64,000 nucleotides of DNA, taken from NCBI RefSeq assembly GCF_020099395.1, contig NZ_CP083590.1:3348001-3412000 (forward strand), given 5' to 3'. Of this stretch, positions 36,231-44,222 are shown piece after piece. The DNA is from Streptomyces mobaraensis. Its GTDB lineage: Bacteria; Actinomycetota; Actinomycetes; Streptomycetales; Streptomycetaceae. The position numbers were made by a program, and so were the translations under genes. Below the pieces are notes generated by a model. It was not told the origin of the DNA and did no database searches. It was given only the letters and a program-made list of their open reading frames with translations. Numbering within the stretch: position 1 is the stretch's first letter; each line of letters starts with the position of its first letter.

Positions 36231-36719
36231 ATGGGTACCGAAGGATCGACTGTGCTCTCCCCCGTCTGGCGGGGGCTGCCCCGGTTCGACTCATCCGCGG
36301 TGTCGAACTCCGCTTCCTGCGCCCTGCCGCCGCGCTTCGAAGCCGTCCGTACGGCCCGGCGGTTCACCGGAATCACCCTGTCGCAGTGGGGGGTCCAGCA
36401 CATCTTCGACAACGTGGCGCTGGTGGTCTCCGAACTGGTGACCAATTCCCTGCGCTACGCCACACCGACCGGCCGCGTCGACGGAGGGTATGAACCTCCC
36501 GTACGCCTGCATCTGATGCGGTGGACGACGCGGCTGGTATGCGCGGTACGCGATCCGAGCGAGGAGGGGCCGCTCGCGGGGGAAGCGGCCCCAGGCGACG
36601 AGCACGGGCGCGGACTGCTGCTGGTGGATTCGTTCAGCGACGCCTGGGGCTGGCACCCCCTGGCGGGCGCACTGCACGGCAAGGTCGTCTGGGCGCTGTT
36701 CCGACTGCCGCGCGATTAA
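36231..36719 (+). CDS. AbaA/RsbW-like ATP-binding (GHKL) protein
   Basis: 162 residues. A HATPase_c domain with N-box ALVVSELVTNSLRYATP, G1 box AVRDPSE and G2 box HGRGLLLVDSFSDAWGWHP, like the anti-sigma kinase RsbW and the numerous Streptomyces 'ATP-binding protein' family found beside WhiJ-like regulators. It may bind ATP and phosphorylate or sequester a partner; no sigma or anti-anti-sigma gene is adjacent. ATG 36231 is chosen on its AGGAG site, rather than the earlier ATG codons in frame. It converges with the DUF397 gene, stops 13 bp apart. Confidence 0.9.
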   Translation: MGTEGSTVLSPVWRGLPRFDSSAVSNSASCALPPRFEAVRTARRFTGITLSQWGVQHIFDNVALVVSELVTNSLRYATPTGRVDGGYEPPVRLHLMRWTTRLVCAVRDPSEEGPLAGEAAPGDEHGRGLLLVDSFSDAWGWHPLAGALHGKVVWALFRLPRD

Positions 36720-36732
36720 CCGCATTTCGCGG

Positions 36733-36972
36733 TCACTCGGCCACCAGGTAGTCGAATTCACCGTCCTTGACGCCCAACAGCATGGCCTCGATCTCCGCGG
36801 GGGTGTAGATGAGAGCGGGGCCATCCGGGTGGCGGGAGTTGCGCACTGCGACCCCGCCACCCGGCAACTTCGCGAACTCCACACAGGAACCCTGTGAGTT
36901 GGAGTGCCGGCTCTTCCGCCAGACGACTCCATCGATGCCCGATGCAACCATGCCGTTGTAGACGTGTGGCAC
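36733..36972 (-). CDS. DUF397 protein (WhiJ partner)
   Basis: 79 residues. The DUF397 core is visible: VWRKSRHSNSQGSCVEFAKL, GGVAVRNSRHPDGPALIYTP, then EIEAMLLGVKDGEFDYLVAE. DUF397 proteins are small acidic partners of WhiJ-like HTH proteins and relieve repression in the studied cases. GTG 36972 is chosen because GGGAG lies six bases before it; ATG at residue 8 (VASGIDGVV) is an alternative. Confidence 0.9.
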   Translation of the reverse strand: MPHVYNGMVASGIDGVVWRKSRHSNSQGSCVEFAKLPGGGVAVRNSRHPDGPALIYTPAEIEAMLLGVKDGEFDYLVAE

Positions 36973-37466
36973 TGGAGTCTCCCGGATCGCCGCAGGGGGC
37001 ATCCCCATGCGTTTACGGGGATGGCAACTTCTTCGGATCATAGCCGCGGTTCACATTCCCCGGCACGAGCAGATGCACGTGCACTGAGGGTGGCGCCGCC
37101 ACTACGACGCGGGGCGGATTTCCCATGCCCATTTCCGCTTGCCCGGGACAATTGCCGCTGTCGCGGCCGTCATTGACGCGAATCCTCCGGATGGCGCGCG
37201 GAACGGCTCGGCGCGTGATTCATCCGGGGGCCGGTCCTTTTCCGGTACTTCGCCCTCCGGTCCGCCCCTTTCGGCGTCGTCGCCCGTCCCTCCCGTATCG
37301 CGGCCGCACTCCGCCCTCTTCCCGGACGTATTCGCGGGGTGCGGAACGGCCCTTTCTCGAAGGGCGGTTCGAAGGGCCGGACCGCGCGTACCGGGCGCGG
37401 TTCCGCTCCCGCGCCCGGTGGTGACCGGGCGCCCTATCGCCACCAGGAGCGGCGGCGGCCCGGCCG
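36973..37466. other. intergenic region upstream of the DUF397 gene
   Basis: About 490 bp. It contains the second 16-bp candidate operator at 37069–37084. The remainder (37090–37466) has only weak open frames without recognisable protein or RNA features. Confidence 0.4.
37069..37084 (-). promoter_or_regulatory. 16-bp candidate operator, copy 2 (GTGCACGTGCATCTGC on the minus strand)
   Basis: An exact match to the sequence at 36135–36150 but on the opposite strand, lying 96 bp upstream of the DUF397 start in the same orientation relative to the gene. Core palindrome TGCACGTGCA. Confidence 0.6.
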
Positions 37467-38351
37467 TCACCGGGCGGCGCGCCCCCGGACGTACTCGATG
37501 AGGCGGGCGTACCCGTCGGCGCCGTGCCCGTCCTCCACCGCGCGCCCCGCCAGCCCGAGGAACACCCTCGGAAGACCGGATTCCACCCCTCGCAGCTCAC
37601 CGGCGTGCTCCAGCAGCCCCATCAGCATCAGGTGCTGGTCCAGCGGAAACTCCCCGGCCGGGTACGCGCCCGCGTCGATCTGCGGTGCGTACTCCTCCAT
37701 CAGCCGGCCGACGGTCCTCATCCAGCGGCCCGCGACCCCGGTGTAGGCCGTCGCCGACACCCCGCCGCCCGGCCCGTCCGCGCCCGTGAGCGCCACGCCG
37801 TGCAGCCAGCCGGTGAGCGTGGACCACAGCAGGCCGAGCAGCGCGACGTCGTGGACGGCGGGCAGGGCCGGGTCGTCCCCCAGGTGCACCGGGTCCCCGA
37901 GGGCGGCCAGGACGCCGCGGTGCGCGTCGAAGGCGGGGCGCGGCCCGCCGTACAGCTGGAGGGAGTCCGGCCGGCCCACACCGGACGGCATCACCAGGAC
38001 CGCGGCGTCGAGGTAGCGGACGTCCCGCTCGCGTGCCCGGTCGGCGGCGCCCCGGGCCTGGACCGGCGATCCGGAGGTGAAGTTGACGAGCGTCCGGCCC
38101 GCGAGTTCCGCGGCGCACGGCGCCAGCACCTCGCGCACGGCCTCGTACGTCGACAGGCAGACGACGACCAGCGGGGCGGCGCCGACGGCCACTTCGGACG
38201 AGGCGGCCTCCACCGCGCCGCGCGCGACAAGCGGCAGCGCCTTGTCGCGCGTCCGGTTCCAGACCGTCGTCGCGTGCCCGGCGGCCAGGAACGCGCCGGC
38301 CAGCGCGGCCCCCATCGCCCCCAGGCCGACCACGCTCACCTCGGTGTCCAT
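37467..38351 (-). CDS. imine-reductase-like NAD(P)-dependent oxidoreductase
   Basis: 294 residues. N-terminal Rossmann domain VSVVGLGAMGAALAGAFLAA and TTVWNRTRDKALPL (Asn-Arg-Thr for NADP selection), then an inter-domain helix and a C-terminal helical domain. The segment AVHDVALLGLLWSTLTGWLH holds Asp where Streptomyces imine reductases have their catalytic Asp. It probably reduces cyclic imines or β-hydroxyacid-like substrates. The ATG follows GGGGG at four bases. No biosynthetic neighbours suggest the natural substrate. Confidence 0.82.
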   Translation of the reverse strand: MDTEVSVVGLGAMGAALAGAFLAAGHATTVWNRTRDKALPLVARGAVEAASSEVAVGAAPLVVVCLSTYEAVREVLAPCAAELAGRTLVNFTSGSPVQARGAADRARERDVRYLDAAVLVMPSGVGRPDSLQLYGGPRPAFDAHRGVLAALGDPVHLGDDPALPAVHDVALLGLLWSTLTGWLHGVALTGADGPGGGVSATAYTGVAGRWMRTVGRLMEEYAPQIDAGAYPAGEFPLDQHLMLMGLLEHAGELRGVESGLPRVFLGLAGRAVEDGHGADGYARLIEYVRGRAAR

Positions 38352-38603
38352 GACGCCCCCGTCCCCGGCCCACGCGCGCGTTCGCTTTCGCGGCTGATTG
38401 TCAGAGCTGGAAGGCTCGGTCCGCAATGGCGCGTCTCGGCCATTTGTCCGGTATGCACACCCGGCCGCCGGAGATCGGGCGAGGTAGCATGTGGAAATGG
38501 TTTTCATTAACGCCGGGAGTCGGCCGCCCCGGGGGCGGTCCGTGCTGCGCGACCTGGCCGTCGTCCGCTGCCTGTGCCGACGCGCCCTCCTGAAGGCCGT
38601 CAG

Positions 38604-38957
38604 CTACGACGGAAGGAGCAGCAGCTCGTCCGCGTAACACCAGGCCCAGTCCTCACCCGGCTCGATGGAGCGCGCGAGGTCGTGACCGGGCGTGCCGTGC
38701 GCGTGCGCGCTCGCGTGCCGGTGGGGCGAGCTGTCGCAGCAGCCCACGTGCCCGCAGACCAGGCACGCGCGCAGGTGCACCCAGGTGCTCCCGATGCGCA
38801 GGCACTCCTCGCAGCCTTCCGGGGTGTTGGGGGTCACCGGGCGGGCCTGCGCCAGGTGGCCGCAGGTGCGGTCCGGTGGGCGGCCCTCGACGTCGGCGGC
38901 GACCTGCCACGCCGACGGCCCGTGCGGCCCGTCCGGCCCCTTCTTCGACGCGCTCAT
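38604..38957 (-). CDS. UBP-type zinc-finger protein
   Basis: 117 residues. A zf-UBP fold: CGHLAQ near the start, CEECLRIGSTWVHLRACLVCGHVGCCDSSPHRHASAHAHGTPGHDL with paired Cys and His ligands, and the ending EDWAWCYADE, as in the ubiquitin-binding ZnF-UBP of USP5/HDAC6. Actinobacteria carry short versions without ubiquitin; the function is unknown, perhaps binding C-terminal Gly-Gly of a small protein. Confidence 0.85.
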   Translation of the reverse strand: MSASKKGPDGPHGPSAWQVAADVEGRPPDRTCGHLAQARPVTPNTPEGCEECLRIGSTWVHLRACLVCGHVGCCDSSPHRHASAHAHGTPGHDLARSIEPGEDWAWCYADELLLLPS

Positions 38958-39313
38958 GGCCCGAGCGTAGGGCGGACGGGGGCGGGGCGCGCGTCGGGAC
39001 GTCACCTGGGTTCGGACGCGCGTCGGGACCCCGCCCGGGCCCGACTCCGCGCGCGGCCGGCCGGCCCTATGAACCCGCAGGTCAGCGGCGTTGTCAGACC
39101 CCCCTGGCAGACTTCTTCGCACCGGGGCCGTGGAGGTGGGTGACGGGGGTGTCCACCTCCGCGTGCCCCGGTGCGCCCGGCCGCCGGCGGGGCCGCTCCT
39201 CCGAGTGGCGCACTCCGGCGGGCGACGCGCCGTGCCGCACCGCACGATGGCCCCAGGGGCCGCCGTTCGGCGGTCCCGCGCCACCGCACCGCCGCCGGGG
39301 AGATGAGCCCGTG
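38958..39313. other. intergenic region, divergent UBP / MreB-like genes
   Basis: About 355 bp with no convincing gene. A GGGGAG ribosome site for the MreB-like gene lies at the right end (39297–39302). Nothing else recognised. Confidence 0.4.
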
Positions 39314-40348
39314 ATGACCCTCAGCCTCGCCCAGCTGAGCCGCTGCACCATCGCCGTCGACCTCGGCGCGTCCCGCACGCGCGTCTACGCCCGCGACACC
39401 GGCCTGATCGTCGACGAGCCGAGCATCGCCGCGGTCAACACCAGGACGGGCTCGCTCATCGCCGTCGGTGCCCTCGCCGAGGGCATGGCCGGCCGGACGC
39501 CGGCCCACATCCGCGTCGTCCGCCCGGTCTCCGGCGGCACGGTCGTCGACGTCGACATGGCCCAGCGCATGCTGCGCCACCTGATCAGCGACAAGCTGCG
39601 CCGCGCCTGGCGGCGCAGGCCGCTGCTGCGGGCCGCGGTCTGCCTGCCGCACGACGCCGAGCCGATCGCCCAGCGCGCGGCGGTGGAGACGCTGACCGGG
39701 CTCGGCGCCCGCCGGGTCGAGCTGGTGGACACGCTCGTCGCGGCGGCCGTCGGCTGCGGACTGCCGGTCGAGCTGCCCGAGGCCACGATGATCATCGTCT
39801 GCGGCGCGGCCTCCACCCAGGTGGCCGTACTCTCCCTCGGCTCCATCGTGGCGGCCGAGAAGGTGCAGGTCGGCGGGGACGCCATCGACTACGCGATCGT
39901 CCAGCACCTGCGCGCGGAGCACGAGTTGATGCTGCCCACCCAGGGCCTGTACCCGCTGCACATGGCCCTCCGCGCGGACCGGATGGGCGGCGGCACCGAG
40001 ACGGAGGTCCGCGGCCGGGACGTGGCGACGGGCCTGTCCCGCACCGTGCTGGTGAGCACGGCGCATGTGCGCGAGGCGGTGCGCACACCGCTCACCGTCG
40101 TCCTGGACGCCATAGGGCGGGTGCTGCGGGACTGCCCGCCGGACCTGGTCGCGGACCTGGGGACGCGCGGCGTGATGCTGGCCGGCGGCAGTGCGCTGAT
40201 GCCGGGGCTCGACACGATGATCGAGGACGCGACGGGGATGACCGTGCACATCGCGGCCAACCCGGACCACTGCTCGGTGCTGGGGCTGGGGGCGATGATG
40301 GAGGGGAGGGTCAAGCCGATGGTGCTGGATCCGCTGACGGCGGGGTGA
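39314..40348 (+). CDS. MreB/Mbl-like actin-fold protein, degenerate ATPase motifs
   Basis: 344 residues. Actin-like layout: phosphate-1 TIAVDLGASRTRVY, a connecting region PAHIRVVRPVSGGTVVDVDM, and the adenosine motif GVMLAGGSALMPGLDTMIED followed by NPDHCSVLGLG. The phosphate-2 loop, normally DIGGGT in MreB, is VCGAAS (Cys163), and the EEPxAAAIG catalytic segment is DTLVAAAVG, so ATP hydrolysis looks lost. It may be a filament partner or a structural paralogue. GTG 39311 is eight bases from GGGGAG and may be the true start. It lies apart from any mreBCD operon. Confidence 0.83.
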   Translation: MTLSLAQLSRCTIAVDLGASRTRVYARDTGLIVDEPSIAAVNTRTGSLIAVGALAEGMAGRTPAHIRVVRPVSGGTVVDVDMAQRMLRHLISDKLRRAWRRRPLLRAAVCLPHDAEPIAQRAAVETLTGLGARRVELVDTLVAAAVGCGLPVELPEATMIIVCGAASTQVAVLSLGSIVAAEKVQVGGDAIDYAIVQHLRAEHELMLPTQGLYPLHMALRADRMGGGTETEVRGRDVATGLSRTVLVSTAHVREAVRTPLTVVLDAIGRVLRDCPPDLVADLGTRGVMLAGGSALMPGLDTMIEDATGMTVHIAANPDHCSVLGLGAMMEGRVKPMVLDPLTAG

Positions 40349-40504
40349 AGGGCGGCGGTCCCGGCGCGGATTGACGGACATCGGGGACACCACGGGGGGT
40401 GCGGGCCGATGCGGGGATGCCCGGCGTCGTCCCGGGGGGAACTTCTGCGCCTTCCGGTCAGTTCTGCCAGTGCTACCCCCGTTTTCACAAGGAGAGACAC
40501 GCAC

Positions 40505-40960
40505 ATGGCGCTCTGGGACCGGCTCAAGGAATCGGCCACGACGATGCAGGGCCAGCTGGTCGCGAAGAAGAACGACCTCAAGAGCGGTGCGTTCCGCGAC
40601 GCGAGCATGGCGATGTGCGCGCTGGTGGCGGCGGCCGACGGTTCGGTGGACGCCTCGGAGCGGCAGCGCGTCGCCTCGCTGATCGCCACCAACGAGGTGC
40701 TGCAGAACTTCCCGGCGGACGACCTGCACGCGAAGTTCACGGACTACTGCCAGAAGCTGGCCGCCGACTTCGACTTCGGCAAGGTGAGCCTGCTCCAGAC
40801 CATCGGCAAGGTCCAGAAGAAGCCCACCGAGGCGCGTGCCGTCATCCAGATCGGCATCGTCATCGGCGGCGCGGACGGCGACTTCGACAAGGAGGAGCAG
40901 GCCGTCGTGCGCGAGGCGTGCTTCGCCCTGGGCATCGCGCCCTCCGAGTTCGACCTGTAA
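40505..40960 (+). CDS. TerB-family tellurite-resistance-like protein
   Basis: 151 residues. Paired helical acidic loops typical of TerB: AMCALVAAADGSVDASERQR near residue 40 and QIGIVIGGADGDFDKEEQAV near 120. TerB proteins are peripheral cytoplasmic components of Ter stress modules and bind divalent ions; no other ter genes are in the window. ATG 40505 follows AAGGAGAG. It lies 156 bp behind the MreB-like gene and ends at a strong bidirectional terminator. Confidence 0.9.
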   Translation: MALWDRLKESATTMQGQLVAKKNDLKSGAFRDASMAMCALVAAADGSVDASERQRVASLIATNEVLQNFPADDLHAKFTDYCQKLAADFDFGKVSLLQTIGKVQKKPTEARAVIQIGIVIGGADGDFDKEEQAVVREACFALGIAPSEFDL

Positions 40961-40994
40961 GCAGGCCGTCAGTCAGGCCGTAGCGCACAGCGAG

Positions 40995-41031
40995 GAGCGC
41001 GGGTCACCGAGAGGGAAGGTGACCCGCGCTC
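40995..41031. terminator. bidirectional hairpin terminator
   Basis: A perfect 14-bp stem GAGCGCGGGTCACC / GGTGACCCGCGCTC around a nine-base loop lies between the convergent TerB-like and rppA genes. Confidence 0.75.
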
Positions 41032-41041
41032 CCGCGTCCGC

Positions 41042-42160
41042 TCAGGCCGGCAGTGTCACGGAAGAGTTCCGGTCGGCGGACGACTTGCGGGCGCGGTGGC
41101 CGTTGCCGGTGACCGCGCCCGACCAGGTGCCCAGGGCGATCTCGGCGGTGATGCCCGGGCCGAAGCCGGCGATCACACCGCGCGCCGCGTGCTCGGCGCC
41201 GCCGTCCTGGAACAGCCGCTCCAGCGCGTCGAAGACGACCGCGCTGGCGATGTTCCCCCGCTCGACCAGCGTCTGCCGGCTGTAGCGGAACATCGACTGC
41301 TCCAGCCGCAGGTACTTGCCGAGGTCGTCGAGGATGCGGGGGCCGCCCGCGTGCACGATGTAGAAGTCCAGCTCGGAGACGTCCCACTCGTACGGCTCGG
41401 CCATCTCCCGCATCGCCGGGGCCAGCATCGCCATGGTGCCCGGCACGCGTTTGTCCAGGATGAAGTGGAACCCGGTGTCCTTCACCCCGTAGGAGATCCA
41501 CTCCTCGGTGTCCGGCACCAGGTGCGAGCCGTTGCGTTCGAGCTTCACTCCCGTACCGCCGTCCCCGCGAACCACGGCGCAGGCGATGGCGTCGCCGAAC
41601 AGGCCGTTGGAGAGCAGGTTGCCGACCCCCAGGTCGGTGGGCTGGTAGAGCAGGGAGCAGAACTCACACGCCACGATGAGCACATTGGCCCCGGGGTAGG
41701 CGCTGCAGAAGTCATGGGCGCGGTTGACCGCCGCCCCGCCCGCCGCGCATCCCAGCTGGGCGATGGGCAGTTGGCGGGTCTCGCTCCGGAAACCCATGGT
41801 GTTGATGAGCCACGCGGTCATCGAGGGCATCATGAAGCCCGTACAGGACACGTACACGATCATGTCGATGTCCTGGACGGTCAGTTCCGCGTGCTCCAGT
41901 GCCCGGTTCACCACATCGGGCACCCGTGCCTTGGCCTCCGCCTCGTAGAGGTTGTTCCGGGCGGTGAAGCCCGGATGCTTGAGGGTGGCCTCGATCGGCT
42001 GCACCAGATGCCGGGTCTGGACCCCGGTATTGCCGATGAGCCGCAGCGCCAGCTCCAGCTGCGGGTGGTCCGCGTGCAGGGTGCGCGCCAGTTCCAGGGT
42101 CTCTTCCCTGGTGATGATGTGCTCGGGGACGGCGATGGCCGGTCTGCACAGAGTCGCCAT
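41042..42160 (-). CDS. rppA: 1,3,6,8-tetrahydroxynaphthalene synthase (type III PKS)
   Basis: 372 residues. The catalytic triad is Cys138 (AQLGCAAGGAAV), His270 (YIVHAGGPRIL) and Asn303 (ERGNIASAVV), at the positions known for Streptomyces RppA. Cys106 (YVSCTGFM) and Tyr224 (WISYG), which distinguish THN synthase, are also present. It condenses five malonyl-CoA units into THN, which auto-oxidises to flaviolin or forms melanin. The ATG follows GGAGG. It lies 11 bp after the P450 gene in the same operon, converging with the TerB-like gene. Confidence 0.95.
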   Translation of the reverse strand: MATLCRPAIAVPEHIITREETLELARTLHADHPQLELALRLIGNTGVQTRHLVQPIEATLKHPGFTARNNLYEAEAKARVPDVVNRALEHAELTVQDIDMIVYVSCTGFMMPSMTAWLINTMGFRSETRQLPIAQLGCAAGGAAVNRAHDFCSAYPGANVLIVACEFCSLLYQPTDLGVGNLLSNGLFGDAIACAVVRGDGGTGVKLERNGSHLVPDTEEWISYGVKDTGFHFILDKRVPGTMAMLAPAMREMAEPYEWDVSELDFYIVHAGGPRILDDLGKYLRLEQSMFRYSRQTLVERGNIASAVVFDALERLFQDGGAEHAARGVIAGFGPGITAEIALGTWSGAVTGNGHRARKSSADRNSSVTLPA

Positions 42161-42171
42161 GGTCGGCCTCC

Positions 42172-43380
42172 TCACCAGGCGACCGGCAGGGTGAGCGGAT
42201 AACGCCAGATCGACACGGTGTTCCACTGCACCTCCTCCGCCGGTACGGCCAAGCGCAGTTCGGGGAAACGGTTGATGAGCGTGCCGATGGCGATCTGGAG
42301 CTCCATCCGGGCCAGATGGGCCCCGAGGCAGTGGTGGGAGCCGTGGCCGAAGGTCATGTGCGGTACCGGGTCCTCCCGGTCGAAGTCGAGCTCGTCCGCG
42401 CGCTCGTAGACCGATCCGTCGCGGTTGGCGCACAGGTACGAGACGTGGACGACGTCCCCGGCCGGGATCGTCACGCCGTTGAACGTGACGTCCTCCAGCG
42501 CCACCCGGGGGATGCCGACGCCCTGGCGGAACGGGATGTACCGCAGCAGCTCCTCCAGGGCCCGCGGCATGATCTCGGGCTCTTCGCGCAGCCGTGCCAG
42601 GTGCTTCGGGTGGGTCAGGAGGGTGTAGATGATGTTGCAGATCTCGTAGGTGCTGGTGTCGTGCCCGGTGACCAGCAGGAGCATGCCCATGACGGCGAGC
42701 TCCTTCTCGTCCAGCATCTCCTCGCCGACCCGTGCCGTGGCCAGGGAGCTCAGCAGGTCGCTGCCGGGGTTGCGGCGGCGCTCGGCCGTCAGGCCGGCGA
42801 AGTAGCGGCGGAGGCCGGCCTTGGCCTCGGCCGCCGCCTCCTTGTCCGCGGGCTTCATGGACATCATGGCCATAGCCCAGGCGCGCAGCTGCGGGCGGTC
42901 CTCCATGGGGACGGCCAGCAGCTCGCAGATGGTCATCAGCGGCAGCTTCCCCGCCAGGTGGTGGGCCACGTCGGCGGGCGATCCCTCGTCCTCCATCGCG
43001 TCCAGCAGCTTGTCGACGAGCTGCTGCGTCTTCGGCCGCAACTCCTCCACCTGCTTGTTGCTGAACCCGGTGGTCACCAGGCGGCGCAGCCTGCTCAGCG
43101 CCGGCGGGTCCATCAGGTTGATCGCCTCCGACTGGGCGATCGGCGCCGGTGTGATGCGCGGAAAGTCCTTCCCGATCAGCGCGGCCCGGCTGAAGCGTCG
43201 GTCCTGGGTGACCGTACGGACGTCCTCGTACCGCGTCACCAGCCAGCACTCGCCCTCGCCGTACGGCATGCGGACCTTGGCGACCGGGGCCTCGGTCCGC
43301 ATCCGCTCCATGAACGGGTCCGGTTCCAGCGCTTCATCGTGACGGAAGGGACACGTCCGTTCGGATTCCTCAGTGGTCAT
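42172..43380 (-). CDS. cytochrome P450 (RppA-partner type)
   Basis: 402 residues. Heme-binding FGHGSHHCLGAHLAR with Cys351, ExxR at 277–280 (ALEELLRYIP), and an I-helix TGHDTST (238–244). Bacterial class I P450 without fused reductase. In other Streptomyces the P450 next to rppA (P-450mel, CYP158A) couples THN or flaviolin molecules to make dark pigments; the same role is inferred here from the operon. The I-helix keeps the conserved Thr242. The ATG follows GGGAG at eight bases. P450 precedes rppA here. Confidence 0.92.
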   Translation of the reverse strand: MTTEESERTCPFRHDEALEPDPFMERMRTEAPVAKVRMPYGEGECWLVTRYEDVRTVTQDRRFSRAALIGKDFPRITPAPIAQSEAINLMDPPALSRLRRLVTTGFSNKQVEELRPKTQQLVDKLLDAMEDEGSPADVAHHLAGKLPLMTICELLAVPMEDRPQLRAWAMAMMSMKPADKEAAAEAKAGLRRYFAGLTAERRRNPGSDLLSSLATARVGEEMLDEKELAVMGMLLLVTGHDTSTYEICNIIYTLLTHPKHLARLREEPEIMPRALEELLRYIPFRQGVGIPRVALEDVTFNGVTIPAGDVVHVSYLCANRDGSVYERADELDFDREDPVPHMTFGHGSHHCLGAHLARMELQIAIGTLINRFPELRLAVPAEEVQWNTVSIWRYPLTLPVAW

Positions 43381-43427
43381 GCGAAGCACTCCCCATACCC
43401 AAGGGCACGGCCTTGGTGGCGCGCCGA

Positions 43428-43455
43428 TATCTACAGACCGATTCCGCAGGGGCAA
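43428..43455 (-). promoter_or_regulatory. candidate promoter of the P450–rppA operon
   Basis: On the minus strand, TTGCCC (43455–43450) and TAGATA (43433–43428) are separated by 16 bp, resembling a Streptomyces vegetative –35/–10 pair, about 48 bp before the P450 ATG. Confidence 0.4.
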
Positions 43456-43607
43456 GCACGCCACACCTATACCCGGATGATTCACTCGATTTGTGGACTT
43501 ACCCGTGTAAATGAAACAGGTCTCTGTCGAACACACCAGAGCTGTTCACCCGAGTGAGTGACCCCCTGTCGAAGCGTTCCGGGGGTGGGCCGGGGGCGTG
43601 CCCGGGT

Positions 43608-43880
43608 TCAGGGTTCGATCCCCCGCACGCGTTCGTGCGTGTGGCGCTCGATGTCCTTGACGGCGATGTCGAGGAGTTGATCCGCCAGGACGTGCAGGGC
43701 CCGGGAGGCGGCGAGCTCGTCGCCGATGTCGGGCACGTTCTCGTCCGCGGGATGGCAGCGGGCCGTGCCCTCGCCGACCATCGGGCCCGGGGGCTTGCCG
43801 GAGAGGCGGGCCTCGGCGGTGACGACGTGGTCGTGCTCGCTGATGCTGATGCTCACGGTCCAGGACTTGGTGCCACTCAT
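43608..43880 (-). CDS. DUF1876 (dsRBD-like) protein, paralogue 1
   Basis: 90 residues. DUF1876 core: KSWTVSISISEHDHVVTAEA, GEGTARCHPADENVPDIGDE, ALHVLADQLLDIAVKDIERH. The family adopts a dsRNA-binding-like fold, but RNA binding is not shown. It shares the GEG.ARC.PADENVP.IGDELA.xRA block with the protein at 44223–44495, so the two are paralogues; they are separated by ~340 bp. Typically one DUF1876 gene is found in many copies per Streptomyces genome. Confidence 0.88.
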   Translation of the reverse strand: MSGTKSWTVSISISEHDHVVTAEARLSGKPPGPMVGEGTARCHPADENVPDIGDELAASRALHVLADQLLDIAVKDIERHTHERVRGIEP

Positions 43881-44065
43881 GCGCCGGCCTTTCTGCCGCC
43901 TGCTCCTGTGTGCCCTCCCCGGCCCGCCCCCTGCCCCCGCTGTCCGCCCCTGTCGGCCCCTGTCCGCCCCGAGTCGTCAGACTGGCACGCCGGCCTGGCC
44001 CCCGCACGTCAGGATGCGCGGGCCTCCCGCCGGGCGGGCCGGGGCCGGCGACGCCTTGCCGGCCG

Positions 44066-44100
44066 GTGACCGGGGACGCGGTGACCGGGGACGCGGTGAC
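44066..44100. repeat. 15-bp tandem repeat (2.3 copies)
   Basis: GTGACCGGGGACGCG occurs twice in tandem with a third partial copy (GTGAC), immediately before the hairpin at 44103. Confidence 0.85.
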
Positions 44101-44102
44101 AT

Positions 44103-44150
44103 CACGGACGCCGTTCTTCCGCTCGGCGCGATGCGGGAACGGCGTCCGTG
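44103..44150 (-). terminator. hairpin downstream of DUF1876 paralogue 2
   Basis: A perfect 14-bp inverted repeat CACGGACGCCGTTC / GAACGGCGTCCGTG with a 20-base loop, about 73 bp past the stop codon at 44223. Confidence 0.55.
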
Positions 44151-44222
44151 TACGGCGTCCGTGGCCGGTGGAGAAAAGCGGTTCGAGGAGGTGCGGCGCG
44201 CGGTTCGCGGCGCCGGCGTCTC

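Larger units (their letters stand above)
43881..44222. other. intergenic region between DUF1876 paralogues
   Basis: About 340 bp with no gene recognised. Contains a tandem repeat (44066–44100) and a 14-bp-stem hairpin (44103–44150). Confidence 0.5.

Noticed and set aside
37139..37501. 120-residue plus-strand frame between the DUF397 and IRED-like genes
   Set aside because: Low-complexity Pro/Ser/Arg composition, overlaps the 3' end of a real gene, no ribosome site.
38497..38637. Short plus-strand frame (46 residues, starting VFINAGSRPPRG) overlapping the UBP zinc-finger 3' end
   Set aside because: Weak ribosome site (GGAA only), overlaps a confident gene on the other strand, and does not match the cysteine-rich leader peptides known in Streptomyces.
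39297..39302. Possible riboswitch or leader upstream of the MreB-like gene
   Set aside because: No conserved riboswitch motif or paired structure identified beyond a normal ribosome site.
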